The notes: a model not told the origin generated them from the letters alone. Shown: positions 34,099 through 43,965, counted from the stretch's first letter. The stretch is 59,243 bases of DNA from an uncultured Bacteroidales bacterium (GCA_900317125.1 ONFR01000013.1:1-59243), one strand, 5' to 3'. A program made the numbers and translations.

Positions 34099-34653
34099 AT
34101 GGAAATCATCAGAACAAATATTGACGGTGTATTTATCATCAAGCCCCGCGTTTTCGGCGATGCGAGGGGATATTTCTTTGAAAGTTTCAATGCTCGTGAT
34201 TTTGCCGAACAAACAGGTCTGAATATCCATTTCGTCCAAGACAACGAGTCGTTGTCTCACTATGGTGTCCTTCGTGGCTTACATTTTCAGTGCCCCCCCT
34301 ACGCCCAAAGCAAATTAGTCCGTGTAGTGAAAGGGAGAGTACGCGATGTGGCCGTTGATATCCGAAAAGGTTCTCCTACCTACGGTCAACATGTATCCGT
34401 AGAGCTGTCGCAAGAAAATCATCTCCAATTCTTCATGGGGAAGGGGTTCGCTCATGGATTCTCCGTTCTCAGTGAGGAGGCCATCTTCCAATACAAGTGT
34501 GACGAATTCTACGCCCCCCAGAGTGAGGGTGCTATCGCATGGGATGACCCTGACCTTAATATCGATTGGAGCATACCCGCTGATAAGATTCTTCTGTCCG
34601 AAAAAGACAAACACCATCCTTTCTTGAAAGATTTTATAACACCATTTGTCTGA
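34099..34653 (+). CDS. rfbC: dTDP-4-dehydrorhamnose 3,5-epimerase
   Basis: 184 residues, full length: IIKPRVFGDARGYFFESFNA, VQDNESLSHYGVLRGLHFQC (catalytic His), VRVVKGRVRDVAVDIRKGSP, TYGQHVSVELS and GFAHGFSVLSEEAIFQYKCD. It epimerises the 4-keto sugar at C3 and C5. It lies between rfbA and rfbD; its stop is 10 bp from the GTG proposed for rfbD. Confidence 0.96.
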   Translation: MEIIRTNIDGVFIIKPRVFGDARGYFFESFNARDFAEQTGLNIHFVQDNESLSHYGVLRGLHFQCPPYAQSKLVRVVKGRVRDVAVDIRKGSPTYGQHVSVELSQENHLQFFMGKGFAHGFSVLSEEAIFQYKCDEFYAPQSEGAIAWDDPDLNIDWSIPADKILLSEKDKHHPFLKDFITPFV

Positions 34654-34663
34654 AAGCAATATC

Positions 34664-35542
34664 GTGAACATTCTTGTAACAGGTTCAAACGGGCAGTTAG
34701 GAAGCCATATACGACGTTGTAGCAAACAATCTCGCCACAACTACTTTTATACCGATGTCGGCGAGTTGGATATAACCCGATATGCTGACGTACAACAGTT
34801 TGTCCACTCACATCAGATAGACTGCATCATCAACAGTGCCGCCTATGTCAACGTGGACCAAGCCGAGACTGATGAGGAGACTGCCGACATTCTGAACCAT
34901 GCCGCCGTAGAAAACATGGCATCCATCATGGCTGACAATGGCGGTATACTGATTCACATATCAACCGATTACGTCTTTGGTGGAAACAAGAACAACACTC
35001 CTTGCAACGAAGATGAGCCGACCAATCCTACAGGTGCATACGGCCGCACAAAATTGGCAGGAGAACAGAGCATCCTTGCTTCAAAATGCAGACACATAAT
35101 CATCAGAACTTCATGGCTATACAGTGAATTCGGGAAGAATTTCTGCAAGACAATGCTTAACCTCACTTCCACCAAACCAAGCATCAATGTAGTATTCGAC
35201 CAAGTCGGAACACCCACTTATGCCGGAGATTTGGCCGAAGCCATTTGCACCATCGTCGAAAAAGGGTTGGACAAAGGCAACGAAGGGCTATACCACTATA
35301 GCAACGAAGGCGTATGCAGCTGGTACGACTTCGCCAAAGAGATTGCACGACAAGCCTACCATAATAGCTGCGACATTCGCCCATGCCACAGCAGTGAATT
35401 TCCCAGTCCGGTGAAGCGCCCTAGCTATTCCGTTTTGGACAAGACCAAATTCAAACAGACATTCAACCTGACAGTTCCCTACTGGACCGACAGCCTTGCT
35501 GTCTGCCTGTCAAGATTGGGGAATCTTGAAACACTCAACTAA
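34664..35542 (+). CDS. rfbD: dTDP-4-dehydrorhamnose reductase
   Basis: 292 residues from GTG 34664, chosen because MNILVTGSNGQLGSHIRR is the canonical RmlD start; a TTG at 34646 would add six residues and overlap rfbC by 8 bp. Short-chain dehydrogenase features: GSNGQLG Rossmann motif, STDYVFGG, AYGRTKLAGE (YxxxK) and RTSWLYSEFGKNF. It reduces the keto sugar to dTDP-L-rhamnose. The 4,6-dehydratase gene rfbB, needed for the same pathway, is not in this window. Confidence 0.94.
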   Translation: MNILVTGSNGQLGSHIRRCSKQSRHNYFYTDVGELDITRYADVQQFVHSHQIDCIINSAAYVNVDQAETDEETADILNHAAVENMASIMADNGGILIHISTDYVFGGNKNNTPCNEDEPTNPTGAYGRTKLAGEQSILASKCRHIIIRTSWLYSEFGKNFCKTMLNLTSTKPSINVVFDQVGTPTYAGDLAEAICTIVEKGLDKGNEGLYHYSNEGVCSWYDFAKEIARQAYHNSCDIRPCHSSEFPSPVKRPSYSVLDKTKFKQTFNLTVPYWTDSLAVCLSRLGNLETLN

Positions 35543-35584
35543 TAAACAATAATCCATCAGAATCATACAATAGCACAAACAATA

Positions 35585-36148
35585 ATGAGCGAGGCATTTA
35601 TACACGAAAGCAGTTACGTCGATGACGACGTTATGATTGGCGAAGATACCAAGGTGTGGCATTTCTGCCATATCCAAAAAGGAGCACGTATTGGCACACA
35701 CTGCTCTATGGGTCAGAACGTCAACATCGGTAACAATGTCCATATAGGCAATGGGGTACGCATACAGAACAACGTATCTGTCTATGAGGGTGTCACCATC
35801 GAAGATAACGTCTTCTGTGGTCCCAGCTGTGTCTTCACCAACGTTACAACACCCCGCGCCCACTTCCCAGTGCATGGCATCTACGCCAAAACAACTGTCA
35901 AAGAGGGAGCATCGCTCGGTGCCAACAGTACTATTGTCTGTGGACACGATGTCGGTCGTAGTGCACTGATTGCTGCCGGAGCAGTTGTCACACACGATGT
36001 GCCCGACTACGCCCTCATGGCCGGTGTCCCCGCTCGACGTATCGGCTGGGTTTGTGAATGTGGCCAACGCCTACCCGACTCACTCCAATGCTCCTGCGGA
36101 AGAAAATACCGTTTAGAATCAGAGAACCACCTTGTGAAAGAAAACTAA
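35585..36148 (+). CDS. hexapeptide-repeat acetyltransferase, WlbB/WbpD-like
   Basis: 187 residues. A left-handed beta-helix of hexapeptide repeats covers about 5-150 ([57 protein letters not shown]), ending [15 protein letters not shown] small CxC...CxC C-terminal segment (CECGQRL and CSCGRKY) suggests a zinc knuckle. The pattern matches N-acetyltransferases that modify UDP-2-acetamido-3-amino-2,3-dideoxy-glucuronate in O-antigen or capsule synthesis. It closes the polysaccharide run; the other genes for that sugar are not in the window. Confidence 0.85.
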   Translation: MSEAFIHESSYVDDDVMIGEDTKVWHFCHIQKGARIGTHCSMGQNVNIGNNVHIGNGVRIQNNVSVYEGVTIEDNVFCGPSCVFTNVTTPRAHFPVHGIYAKTTVKEGASLGANSTIVCGHDVGRSALIAAGAVVTHDVPDYALMAGVPARRIGWVCECGQRLPDSLQCSCGRKYRLESENHLVKEN

Positions 36149-36163
36149 TATCCACTCCCAGAG

Positions 36164-36982
36164 ATGAAAACTACGCATTACATATTGTTTCTTATATGCT
36201 TGGTAGCCACATTGAATTGCGAAGCCAAGCGAGAGCCTGCCTGGATGAGAGAGCTGCCTAAACCCGGCAACGACACCTACATCTACGTCAGGGAATCGGG
36301 CGAAGGTACCACCGTCGAGATTGCTTTAGCCCAAGCCATGGTTCGCGTATTCCAAAGCACTGCCAACCGTTTGGGGCAGCCCTTCGATGCCCGGAAAGTG
36401 AACAACGACCTCATCAATGGCGTTGACTACAAGACAATCTCCAAACAACAGTCCATCCCCGTCAACCGGGTAGGAGTATACTCCACCCAGCTGTCCAATG
36501 GCAAATGGTGGGTATACGTCCTGTGCCAAGTTGCTGCCATGAGCAATGTCGAACCTGTGTGGGAACGTCTTGGCCTCACCTCAACCTCCGAGACGCTGGT
36601 ATCCCTCGCCAAGTCCACCGTCCTTCCCGGATGGGGACAGATAAGCAAAGGCTATACCAAAGAGGGTCTCCTCACCATGGGTGGTGAAGTGCTCCTGGTA
36701 GGCGGTGGTATTCTCAGCTACCGTATAGCGCAAAACCAGCTTGACATCATGCGGACTCCCAATGTTTCTGTATCCGACTTCGCAGCTGCAAGCAAGCAAT
36801 ACCAAACCATGCAGACACTGTCTTACGTATCCTGGGGTATGGCTGGGGCACTATACGTCTTCAATATCATCAGGGCTATCTCTGCTCATCCCAAGTCATC
36901 CTACGACATCACCCTTGCCCCCTCTGCCATTGCCACTCCCTATTCTTTTTCTCCCACCATTGGTTTAACCTATAGATTTTAA
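36164..36982 (+). CDS. secreted/membrane protein with DUF5683-like C-terminal half
   Basis: 272 residues with a signal peptide (MKTTHYILFLICLVATLNCE). The N-terminal part (EPAWMRELPKPGNDTYIYVR, ESGEGTTVEIALAQAM) resembles LPP20-like lipoprotein domains. The C-terminal half has STVLPGWGQISKGYTKEGLL, two hydrophobic helices and a final LAPSAIATPYSFSPTIGLTY resembling a terminal beta strand, as in DUF5683-like proteins. The role is unknown. It is 15 bp after the acetyltransferase and 4 bp before the fibronectin-like lipoprotein, so the three genes to 42740 are probably one unit. Confidence 0.7.
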   Translation: MKTTHYILFLICLVATLNCEAKREPAWMRELPKPGNDTYIYVRESGEGTTVEIALAQAMVRVFQSTANRLGQPFDARKVNNDLINGVDYKTISKQQSIPVNRVGVYSTQLSNGKWWVYVLCQVAAMSNVEPVWERLGLTSTSETLVSLAKSTVLPGWGQISKGYTKEGLLTMGGEVLLVGGGILSYRIAQNQLDIMRTPNVSVSDFAAASKQYQTMQTLSYVSWGMAGALYVFNIIRAISAHPKSSYDITLAPSAIATPYSFSPTIGLTYRF

Positions 36983-36986
36983 CGTC

Positions 36987-38237
36987 ATGCGCCACAAAGT
37001 CACACTCATTCTCCTCATAACAGCTCTCTCCTCCCTGATATTCCATTCGTGTATCAAGGACCTCGAGAAGGAGGGTATCTATGTTACCACGCGTTGCCAT
37101 GGTTACATCCAAGACATGGCAACCCATCAACCCATACAGGGCATCAAAATTGTCACCACCGACGGCTCAACCATCGACAAAACCGTCTACTCCGAATATG
37201 ATGGCTCATTCTCTGTCAACATCACTATCGACCAGCTGAAGAAAGGATACTACATCTCCGTCCAACCCGACTCTCTATACGAAAGCCAAATCATCCCCCT
37301 CGACAACATGACCCTCGGCGTAGAACAATACGACCTCGGTGTCGTCAATATCAAAGGGCCCTCAATTCCAGTCCTTCTCACCGGCGAAGCCGATGAGGTT
37401 ACCGCCACCTCCGCCCACTGTCAGGCCACCGTCGTTTCCAGCGGCAATTCAGCAATCATAGAATGCGGTTTTGTCTACGACATCTATCAATACCCCACCA
37501 CCGAGACCCACAAAGTCACAGCAAATCTAAACAACAACCGATTCGATGCTGTCCTACCGCTCATCCCTAATACCACCTACTATGTACGTTCCTATGCACG
37601 TAACAATATCGGCATCGGCTATGGCGAGCAAATAACCATCACCACCCTCAACGGATTAGCAACCCTCGACAGCACCTCGGTTTCCCAGATAACAGCCACT
37701 ACCGCCATGTGTACCAGTACGCTCATTGCCGACGGTGGTTCCCCTGTTTCGGAATGCGGAGTATGCTGGAGCACTACGCCCAACCCTACGATTGAGAATC
37801 TACATAATGGACAGCCCAACCAAACCAGCACTATCCAACACCGCATCACAAACCTCCAGCCCAACACCAGATACTACATCCGCTCTTATGCACGCAACAC
37901 TGCCGGTATTGCCTACGGCCCTGCCTCCTCTATCGTCACACTCAACGGTCTACCCACAGTTACCACCGCCATCGCCACCGACATCACCGACCACTCAGCC
38001 GTGGCGGGAGGCAATGTAGCCATGGGCGACTTCCCCATACTGAAACGAGGGGTCTGCTACAGCACCACTCCCATGCCTACCGTCTCATCCAATCATACCT
38101 CCGACGGTTCTGGCTCAGGCACTTTCACCAGCCAGCTCTTCAATCTCACGCCAGGCACCACCTACTACTACCGCGCTTACGCCACCAACGTAGTCGGCAC
38201 TTCCTATGGCGAACAATTCGTGTTTGTCACCCATTAA
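36987..38237 (+). CDS. surface lipoprotein with carboxypeptidase-like and three fibronectin type III-like domains
   Basis: 416 residues. Lipoprotein signal with lipobox IFHSC (Cys at residue 22). A carboxypeptidase regulatory-like domain spans about 35-115 (GYIQDMATHQPIQGIKIVTT). Three fibronectin III-like repeats span about 125-415, each ending in YYxRxYARNxxGxxYG (TTYYVRSYARNNIGIGYGEQ, TRYYIRSYARNTAGIAYGPA, TTYYYRAYATNVVGTSYGEQ). It would be displayed on the cell surface or in the periplasm. It lies between the DUF5683-like protein and the giant LRR protein. Confidence 0.82.
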   Translation: MRHKVTLILLITALSSLIFHSCIKDLEKEGIYVTTRCHGYIQDMATHQPIQGIKIVTTDGSTIDKTVYSEYDGSFSVNITIDQLKKGYYISVQPDSLYESQIIPLDNMTLGVEQYDLGVVNIKGPSIPVLLTGEADEVTATSAHCQATVVSSGNSAIIECGFVYDIYQYPTTETHKVTANLNNNRFDAVLPLIPNTTYYVRSYARNNIGIGYGEQITITTLNGLATLDSTSVSQITATTAMCTSTLIADGGSPVSECGVCWSTTPNPTIENLHNGQPNQTSTIQHRITNLQPNTRYYIRSYARNTAGIAYGPASSIVTLNGLPTVTTAIATDITDHSAVAGGNVAMGDFPILKRGVCYSTTPMPTVSSNHTSDGSGSGTFTSQLFNLTPGTTYYYRAYATNVVGTSYGEQFVFVTH

Positions 38238-38267
38238 TACCATCCACCCCTTCAATATCAACCCATC

Positions 38268-41200
38268 ATGAAAAAACATACATTCATCCGAATCATCATA
38301 TTGCTGGCCATGTCAGCCTATTGCCCCACGGCACTGGCTTACGACTTCTCGGCGCTAGCTAGCTCTGGCCAGACGCTCTACTACAACACCCTCTCCGACT
38401 CCACCGTCGCTGTGACCTACCCCCACTTTTCCAACAACAACTATTACTCTGGTTATACTAAACCTACGGGCAACCTCACTATCCCCGAATACGTCAGCCA
38501 TGGTTCCACCAACTACCATGTCATTTCCATCGGGAGCAATGCATTCCATTCCTGCACCGGCCTCACCGCCGTATCCATCCCTTCCTCAGTCACCACCATC
38601 AGCGATGGGGCTTTCCATCATTGCAGTTCACTCACCGCTGTCACCGTACCTGATAATGTCATCAACTTAGGTGTCGGAGCCTTCCAAGGATGCAGCAGCC
38701 TCGTCACCGCCCAGCTTGGCACTTCACTCAGCATCATCGGCAATGTGGCCTTCGAAGGTTGCTCCTCCCTCCGCTCCATCTCCATCCCCGACAACGTTAC
38801 CATCATCGGCAACTGGGCCTTTAGCAACTGCACTGCTCTCGACACCCTGTCCATCGGCACCTCTGTCTCCCAAATTTCCTATAACGTCTTCTCCGGCTGC
38901 AACAACGTTCACTACCTCCTGTACAATCCCATCAATGCCGTATGCAGCTACATGACCAGCAGCGGCCACCAATCCTCCCTCCCCACCGCCGCCCTCCACA
39001 CCCTTGTCATCGGCGACAGCGTTCAGGCCATTCACTCATATTCTTTCTATAATGCTCAGAACCTCGACTCCATCTACATAGGAACCAACCTTACCACCAT
39101 CGACACCCACGCTTTCACCGGATGCAGCAACGTCAGCTATCTCGTCTACAATGCACGGAACTGCACCGACAACGCGTTCTGCTCACCTACCGGCACCACA
39201 CCCTCCTATGCTTTCCAACCCTTCACCCAACTCAACACCCTCATCCTCGGCGACAGCGTTCTGCACATCCCCGCCTACGCCTTCTACGGCATGTCCTCCC
39301 TTGGCAGTCTCACACTCCCACCATCGCTACAGACTATCGGACATCACAGTTTCAGCAACTGCAGCGCCATCACAAGCCAACTGGTGCTTCCCTCCACCCT
39401 CATCTCCATCGGCGAACAGGCCTTCAGTGGATGCTCGCATATTAGCTCGGCACTGCAATTCCCGTCAAGCCTGCAAACCATCGGAACTGCTGCCTTCCGC
39501 GATTGCGACAGCATCATCTTCCTCAACACTGGCTATTCCCCTGCCGCCATCCCGGCCCAAGCATTCTACGGATGCGACCGTCTCTTCCAGATCACCCTGG
39601 GCAACACCACTACCGCCATAGGCGACTCAGCCTTCAGCAACTGCATACGCCTCACCACAGCTGTCCTTGGCGACAGCCTGCAGACCATCGGAGCCAAAGC
39701 CTTCAGCAACTGCATTCGTCTCGTAAATCCCCAACTGCCCGAAGTCATCTCCACCATCGGTCAAGAGGCATTCTATGGCTGCACACTTGTCGGAGGACAA
39801 CTCACCTTCCCTCCCACCGTTACCTCCATCGGCAATAACGCTTACACCAATATTTCACCCATCACCCTCATCACCATGCGGGGCTACACACCGCCCACCA
39901 TCTATGCCAACACCTTCGGCTCAGCAACCTCCACCACACAGGTCAATGTACCCTGTGGCTCACTGCTCTCCTACTACCTATCCAACTACTGGGACAACTT
40001 CACCAATCTCACCGAAACCACTCCCTACCAACTCACTGTAAACGTCAACAATTCAGCCATGGGCAGCGCCTCCGTGACCCAACAACCCACCTGCACCAAC
40101 ACCGAAGCCATCATTCAAGCCACCGCTAACACCGACTACCACTTTCTGCACTGGAATGACGGCAATACCTCCAACCCGCGAACCCTCACAGTCTCTTCCG
40201 ACACTGCCTTCACTGCCATCTTTGTCTCCGACAACTCCTACATCACCGTCACTTGCAACGACTCTACTCGCGGCACCGTGTCAGGTTCTGGACTCTATAG
40301 CTACAACACCACCGTTGTCATCTCCGCCACTCCTTTCAGCGACTACCACTTCCAGTGCTGGAGCGACGGCAACACACAGAATCCCCGCTACCTCAACGCC
40401 ACACAAGATTCTGTCTTCACCGCCATCTTCCTCTCCAATTATTCGACCATTACACTCCTCAACAACAACCCCGATATGGGTACCGTCTCAGGTGGTGGCA
40501 ACTACTACTACCAAAGCCAGGCCATCCTCACCGCTACCCCCTTTGCCGGTCACCACTTCACACTCTGGAACGATGGTGTCACCGCCAACCCCCGTACTGT
40601 GGTTGTATCACAGGACTCCACCTTCACCGCCAACTTTGCCGTGAACATCTACACGCTCACCGCCAACAGTAGCAACAACACCATGGGCTACGTCACCGGT
40701 GGAGGCAACTATAGCTATCTCACCTCCGTCGAACTCAGTGCCACTGCCTACTACGGCTATCATTTCGTTCAGTGGAACGATGGCGTCACCACCAACCCCC
40801 GCACCATACAGATAGTGTCCGACACTGCACTCACTGCAACCTTTGTCCCCAACACCTACACTGTCGAAGTAACCTCCAGCGACACCACCATGGGTAATGC
40901 CTATGGCTCCGGCACATACAACTATGGCAATACAGCCAATCTCTCCGCATCAGCCCTTTCTGGCTATCATTTCGTGCAGTGGAGCGACGGCAACACCGAC
41001 AATCCCCGTTCTCTCACAGTCATCGGCAATATCAGTCTGACCGCCCAATTCGCCATCAATACCTATACCCTCACGGTACTCAGCAACAACGCCACCATGG
41101 GCACTGCCACCGGCTCAGGCACCTACACCCACAACTCCACTGTCAACATCTCAGCCGAAGCCAACTACGGCTACCACTTCGTCCAATGGAACGATGGCGA

Positions 41201-42740
41201 CACCACCAATCCACGTCTCATCACCATGACACACAACGCCACCTATACCGCCATCTTCACCGCCGACACCTTCACCATCACTGTCATCAGCTCCAATGGT
41301 GCCTATGGTTCGGTAAGCGGTAGCGGCACCTACAACTACAACACCCCCGCTCTAATCTCCGCCACACCCTTCTATGGCTACCACTTCGTCCAGTGGAACG
41401 ATGGCAACACCGACAACCCCAGGACTGTCACCGTCACCGAAAACACGGGTTACACAGCCTATTTCGCCTCCAACATATACTCCGTCACCGCCCTCTCTTC
41501 CTCGCCTGCATCAGGCACTGTCACCGGTGAAGGCAATTACAACTACCAAGAGCTAGCCACCCTCACTGCCTTCCCTGCCGACCACAACCACTTCAGTCAT
41601 TGGAACGACGGCAACACCGATAACCCCCGCACTTTCACCGTCACTTCCGATACCCTCTTCACTGCCCACTTCTACATCGACTCATTCCTCCTCTCAGCCA
41701 CAGCCAACATCGACCGCCGTGGCATCGTCACAGGCTCCGGCACCAAAGCCTACGGCGCTTCGGCTGTGCTCACCGCCATCCCCAACCACGGCTTCTACTT
41801 CTCTTCATGGAACGACAGCGTCACTCAGAATCCCCGCACCATACTCGTCACCTCCGATACAGCCTTCACGGCAACCTTCCTGCCCAACATCTATGCACTC
41901 AACGTCGACTGCAACGACTCCCTCATGGGTTCCGTCACAGGCTCAGGACTATACTATTTCGAAAGCGAGGCAACCCTCACCGCCACCCCTGCCAACCACC
42001 ATTACTTTGTGAGCTGGAGCGACGGTAACACTCAGAACCCACGCATCCTGACCGTCACACGCGACAGCAACATCACTGCTCAGTTCCATCCCGAACCCCG
42101 CTACACCATCACTGTCAACAGCAACGACAACACCCGTGGCACCGTTTCCGGCTCTGGCACCTACTACGGAGGCCAAGAGATAACCATCCAAGCCACACCC
42201 TCCAGCTACAACACCTTCAAATATTGGAGCGACGGCAACACCGACAATCCCCGTACTGTCCGTGTGCTTGCCAACGCCACCTACACCGCAGTCTTCGGGT
42301 CGCAAATGTTCACCGTCACCGTCACACCCAACAATCCCGACATGGGTGCCGCCTACGGTAGCGGCGAATATGCCTACGGCGAAGAAGTGACGCTTGTGGC
42401 ACGTCCCTTCCCCGGCTATGCTTTCCGCAACTGGAGCGACGGCAACAGCAATCCCGAACGCACCATCGTTGTACGCTACGACATCTCCTACCAGGCGTTC
42501 TTCTACAACGCCGTCGGCATCGACGACACCCCGGCAGACAGCATCACCGTGGTCACCAAGGGGCATGACATCATCGTCGAGGGGGCAATGGGCAAGACGG
42601 TCTGCCTGTACGACATCATGGGCCGCCGCCTAGATGTCTCCAACAATGCTTCGGCCACCCACCACCTGCAGGCTCCAGCCGCCGGCATCTACATGCTACA
42701 CATCGAAGGCACCAAAGCCCGTAAGCTAGTCATCCGCTAA
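38268..42740 (+). CDS. giant surface protein: BspA-type LRRs, 12 InlB B-like repeats, T9SS sorting domain
   Basis: 1490 residues with a signal peptide (IRIIILLAMSAYCPTALAYD). Residues about 60-560 are BspA/LRR_5 repeats (FHSCTGLTAVSIPSSVTTIS, AFEGCSSLRSISIPDNVTII, AFSNCTALDTLSIG). About 585-1415 hold 12 repeats of about 69 residues with the core FVQWNDGNTDNPRTVTV, as in divergent InlB B-repeats. The end is a type A T9SS domain (CLYDIMGRRLDV, APAAGIYMLHIEGTKARKLV, IR). Such proteins bind host, food or microbial surfaces after T9SS export. The low-aromatic, Asn/Thr-rich composition is typical. A 9-bp GC-rich hairpin follows the stop. Confidence 0.88.
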   Translation: MKKHTFIRIIILLAMSAYCPTALAYDFSALASSGQTLYYNTLSDSTVAVTYPHFSNNNYYSGYTKPTGNLTIPEYVSHGSTNYHVISIGSNAFHSCTGLTAVSIPSSVTTISDGAFHHCSSLTAVTVPDNVINLGVGAFQGCSSLVTAQLGTSLSIIGNVAFEGCSSLRSISIPDNVTIIGNWAFSNCTALDTLSIGTSVSQISYNVFSGCNNVHYLLYNPINAVCSYMTSSGHQSSLPTAALHTLVIGDSVQAIHSYSFYNAQNLDSIYIGTNLTTIDTHAFTGCSNVSYLVYNARNCTDNAFCSPTGTTPSYAFQPFTQLNTLILGDSVLHIPAYAFYGMSSLGSLTLPPSLQTIGHHSFSNCSAITSQLVLPSTLISIGEQAFSGCSHISSALQFPSSLQTIGTAAFRDCDSIIFLNTGYSPAAIPAQAFYGCDRLFQITLGNTTTAIGDSAFSNCIRLTTAVLGDSLQTIGAKAFSNCIRLVNPQLPEVISTIGQEAFYGCTLVGGQLTFPPTVTSIGNNAYTNISPITLITMRGYTPPTIYANTFGSATSTTQVNVPCGSLLSYYLSNYWDNFTNLTETTPYQLTVNVNNSAMGSASVTQQPTCTNTEAIIQATANTDYHFLHWNDGNTSNPRTLTVSSDTAFTAIFVSDNSYITVTCNDSTRGTVSGSGLYSYNTTVVISATPFSDYHFQCWSDGNTQNPRYLNATQDSVFTAIFLSNYSTITLLNNNPDMGTVSGGGNYYYQSQAILTATPFAGHHFTLWNDGVTANPRTVVVSQDSTFTANFAVNIYTLTANSSNNTMGYVTGGGNYSYLTSVELSATAYYGYHFVQWNDGVTTNPRTIQIVSDTALTATFVPNTYTVEVTSSDTTMGNAYGSGTYNYGNTANLSASALSGYHFVQWSDGNTDNPRSLTVIGNISLTAQFAINTYTLTVLSNNATMGTATGSGTYTHNSTVNISAEANYGYHFVQWNDGDTTNPRLITMTHNATYTAIFTADTFTITVISSNGAYGSVSGSGTYNYNTPALISATPFYGYHFVQWNDGNTDNPRTVTVTENTGYTAYFASNIYSVTALSSSPASGTVTGEGNYNYQELATLTAFPADHNHFSHWNDGNTDNPRTFTVTSDTLFTAHFYIDSFLLSATANIDRRGIVTGSGTKAYGASAVLTAIPNHGFYFSSWNDSVTQNPRTILVTSDTAFTATFLPNIYALNVDCNDSLMGSVTGSGLYYFESEATLTATPANHHYFVSWSDGNTQNPRILTVTRDSNITAQFHPEPRYTITVNSNDNTRGTVSGSGTYYGGQEITIQATPSSYNTFKYWSDGNTDNPRTVRVLANATYTAVFGSQMFTVTVTPNNPDMGAAYGSGEYAYGEEVTLVARPFPGYAFRNWSDGNSNPERTIVVRYDISYQAFFYNAVGIDDTPADSITVVTKGHDIIVEGAMGKTVCLYDIMGRRLDVSNNASATHHLQAPAAGIYMLHIEGTKARKLVIR
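40035..42505 (+). repeat. 12 tandem ~207-bp units encoding InlB B-like repeats
   Basis: The protein repeats share the pattern [FY]-x-x-W-[NS]-D-G-x-[TN]-x-N-P-R with TA.F at the end, about 69 residues apart. Nucleotide identity between units is only moderate, so they are old repeats, unlike the 450-bp units at 45340-46660. Confidence 0.75.
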
Positions 42741-42749
42741 TACTTCACC

Positions 42750-42781
42750 CCGGCCGGACAGCAACCAGTCTTTCCGGCCGG
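42750..42781 (+). terminator. hairpin after the giant surface protein
   Basis: CCGGCCGGA (42750-42758) pairs exactly with TCCGGCCGG (42773-42781) around a 14-nt loop, 10 bp after the stop at 42740. Confidence 0.6.
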
Positions 42782-42850
42782 AGGTGCACCTCATCGCCTC
42801 CTCCTCCCCCGGCTGGCAAAAGGCAGACTCGCTCCCACCAGCGACGGTCT

Positions 42851-42961
42851 GACGCCCTTCAATCAAGCATCGTTATCCGATTGTTGTCCGATCGTTATCT
42901 TACATGCAAAGGAAAACTGAGCCACGGACAACCCTTAATCGAACGGATATTGAAGGGAGTC
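42851..42961. repeat. interspersed ~110-bp dyad repeat, copy 2
   Basis: It starts GACGCCCTTCAATCAAGCATC and ends ATTGAAGGGAGTC. The ends are inverted repeats (12 of 13 positions of GACNCCCTTCAAT). It contains ATCGTTATCTTAC at 42891-42903, at the same offset as in copy 1 (11651-11760). The rest of 42741-43049 holds the hairpin at 42750 and the promoter at 43014. Confidence 0.6.
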
Positions 42962-43013
42962 ACGACGGCAAAGGTGGAAAAAAAGGACATCGCAGTATGT
43001 CGGAATAAATGTG

Positions 43014-43021
43014 TATCTTTG
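43014..43021 (+). promoter_or_regulatory. -7 promoter element for the patatin gene
   Basis: TATCTTTG, 28 nt before the ATG at 43050. Confidence 0.65.
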
Positions 43022-43049
43022 CATTTTGAAACTAACGATTGATACAGAC

Positions 43050-43952
43050 ATGAAACATACATTGCTTCTGATTGTTGCTTTACTGGCAGGACTGACTGCA
43101 CAGGCACAAGACACGGCATCAAACTACCCCTTCGCGACTAAAGTGTTGAATGGTGAGGGTGTGCAGCTGGGTGTGGCTTTGTGCGGAGGGTCGGCCTTTG
43201 GCTATGCCCATTTGGGTTTTCTTCAGGCGCTGGATGAGGCGGGGATACGGGTGGACCGCGTCAGCGGTACCTCTATGGGTGCCATAGTGGGAATGTTCTA
43301 TGCCGCAGGCTATTCGCCACGCGAGATTGTGAATATCATCAAGAAGGAGCGCATGCTGAAGAAGACAAATATCTTCCGCCTTAATTTCAAGAACGACGGA
43401 GGATTGGCGGACTATGGACGCATGAGGGGGATGATGGCAAAGTATATCCCTTACAACAGTTTCGATTCGCTGAAGATACCTTTCTATTGCTGTGTGGCTG
43501 ACATGAACCACCTGCGGCCGGTGTATGTGTCGACGGGGGGCAACCTGCGCGAATTCGTGAGCGCGTCGGCGTCGGTTCCTCGGGTGTTTGCCCCTGTGAT
43601 GATTGACAGCGTGTATTATGTCGACGGCTACATCTTCAACAACCTGCCCGTCGAACCCCTTATTGAGGCGGGTTGCAATGTGACCATTGGCCTTTACATA
43701 CAGCGCGACACGGTAATGGAGCGTATCGAAGACCCGAGCATCATTGCTTCGCGGGCCTTTGCTGTCAACTCCAACCTTTGCACACTGGACCACGTTCCGT
43801 TGTGTACGTATGGCATTGCAATCAAAGTAGGTGACCTTGGCAAGCTGGAATTCGACAAGATTGACGAGTTTTTTGAATACGGCTACAAGGCCGGCAAGGA
43901 GTTTTTAGAAGGATTGGAGAAGATTGAGGTAGCGAGAGATGTTAAAGATTAG
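43050..43952 (+). CDS. secreted patatin-like phospholipase
   Basis: 300 residues from ATG 43050, which follows the promoter and gives a signal peptide (MKHTLLLIVALLAGLTAQAQ). Patatin motifs: the oxyanion-hole region GVALCGGSAFGYAHLGFLQA, nucleophile GTSMG in RVSGTSMGAIVGMFYAAG, and the catalytic Asp in YYVDGYIFNNLPVEPL (DG-Y instead of the usual DG-G/A). Serine-Asp dyad lipid acyl hydrolase, exported to periplasm or surface. It lacks the C-terminal barrel of PlpD-type proteins. It is a single-gene unit with a hairpin 14 bp downstream. Confidence 0.9.
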   Translation: MKHTLLLIVALLAGLTAQAQDTASNYPFATKVLNGEGVQLGVALCGGSAFGYAHLGFLQALDEAGIRVDRVSGTSMGAIVGMFYAAGYSPREIVNIIKKERMLKKTNIFRLNFKNDGGLADYGRMRGMMAKYIPYNSFDSLKIPFYCCVADMNHLRPVYVSTGGNLREFVSASASVPRVFAPVMIDSVYYVDGYIFNNLPVEPLIEAGCNVTIGLYIQRDTVMERIEDPSIIASRAFAVNSNLCTLDHVPLCTYGIAIKVGDLGKLEFDKIDEFFEYGYKAGKEFLEGLEKIEVARDVKD

Positions 43953-43965
43953 ATAGATGGAAAGG

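Noticed and set aside
40035..42505. Regular spacing that could suggest a CRISPR-like array
   Set aside because: The units are ~207 bp, lie wholly in a coding frame and encode InlB B-like repeats; there are no short identical repeats with unique spacers and no cas genes.
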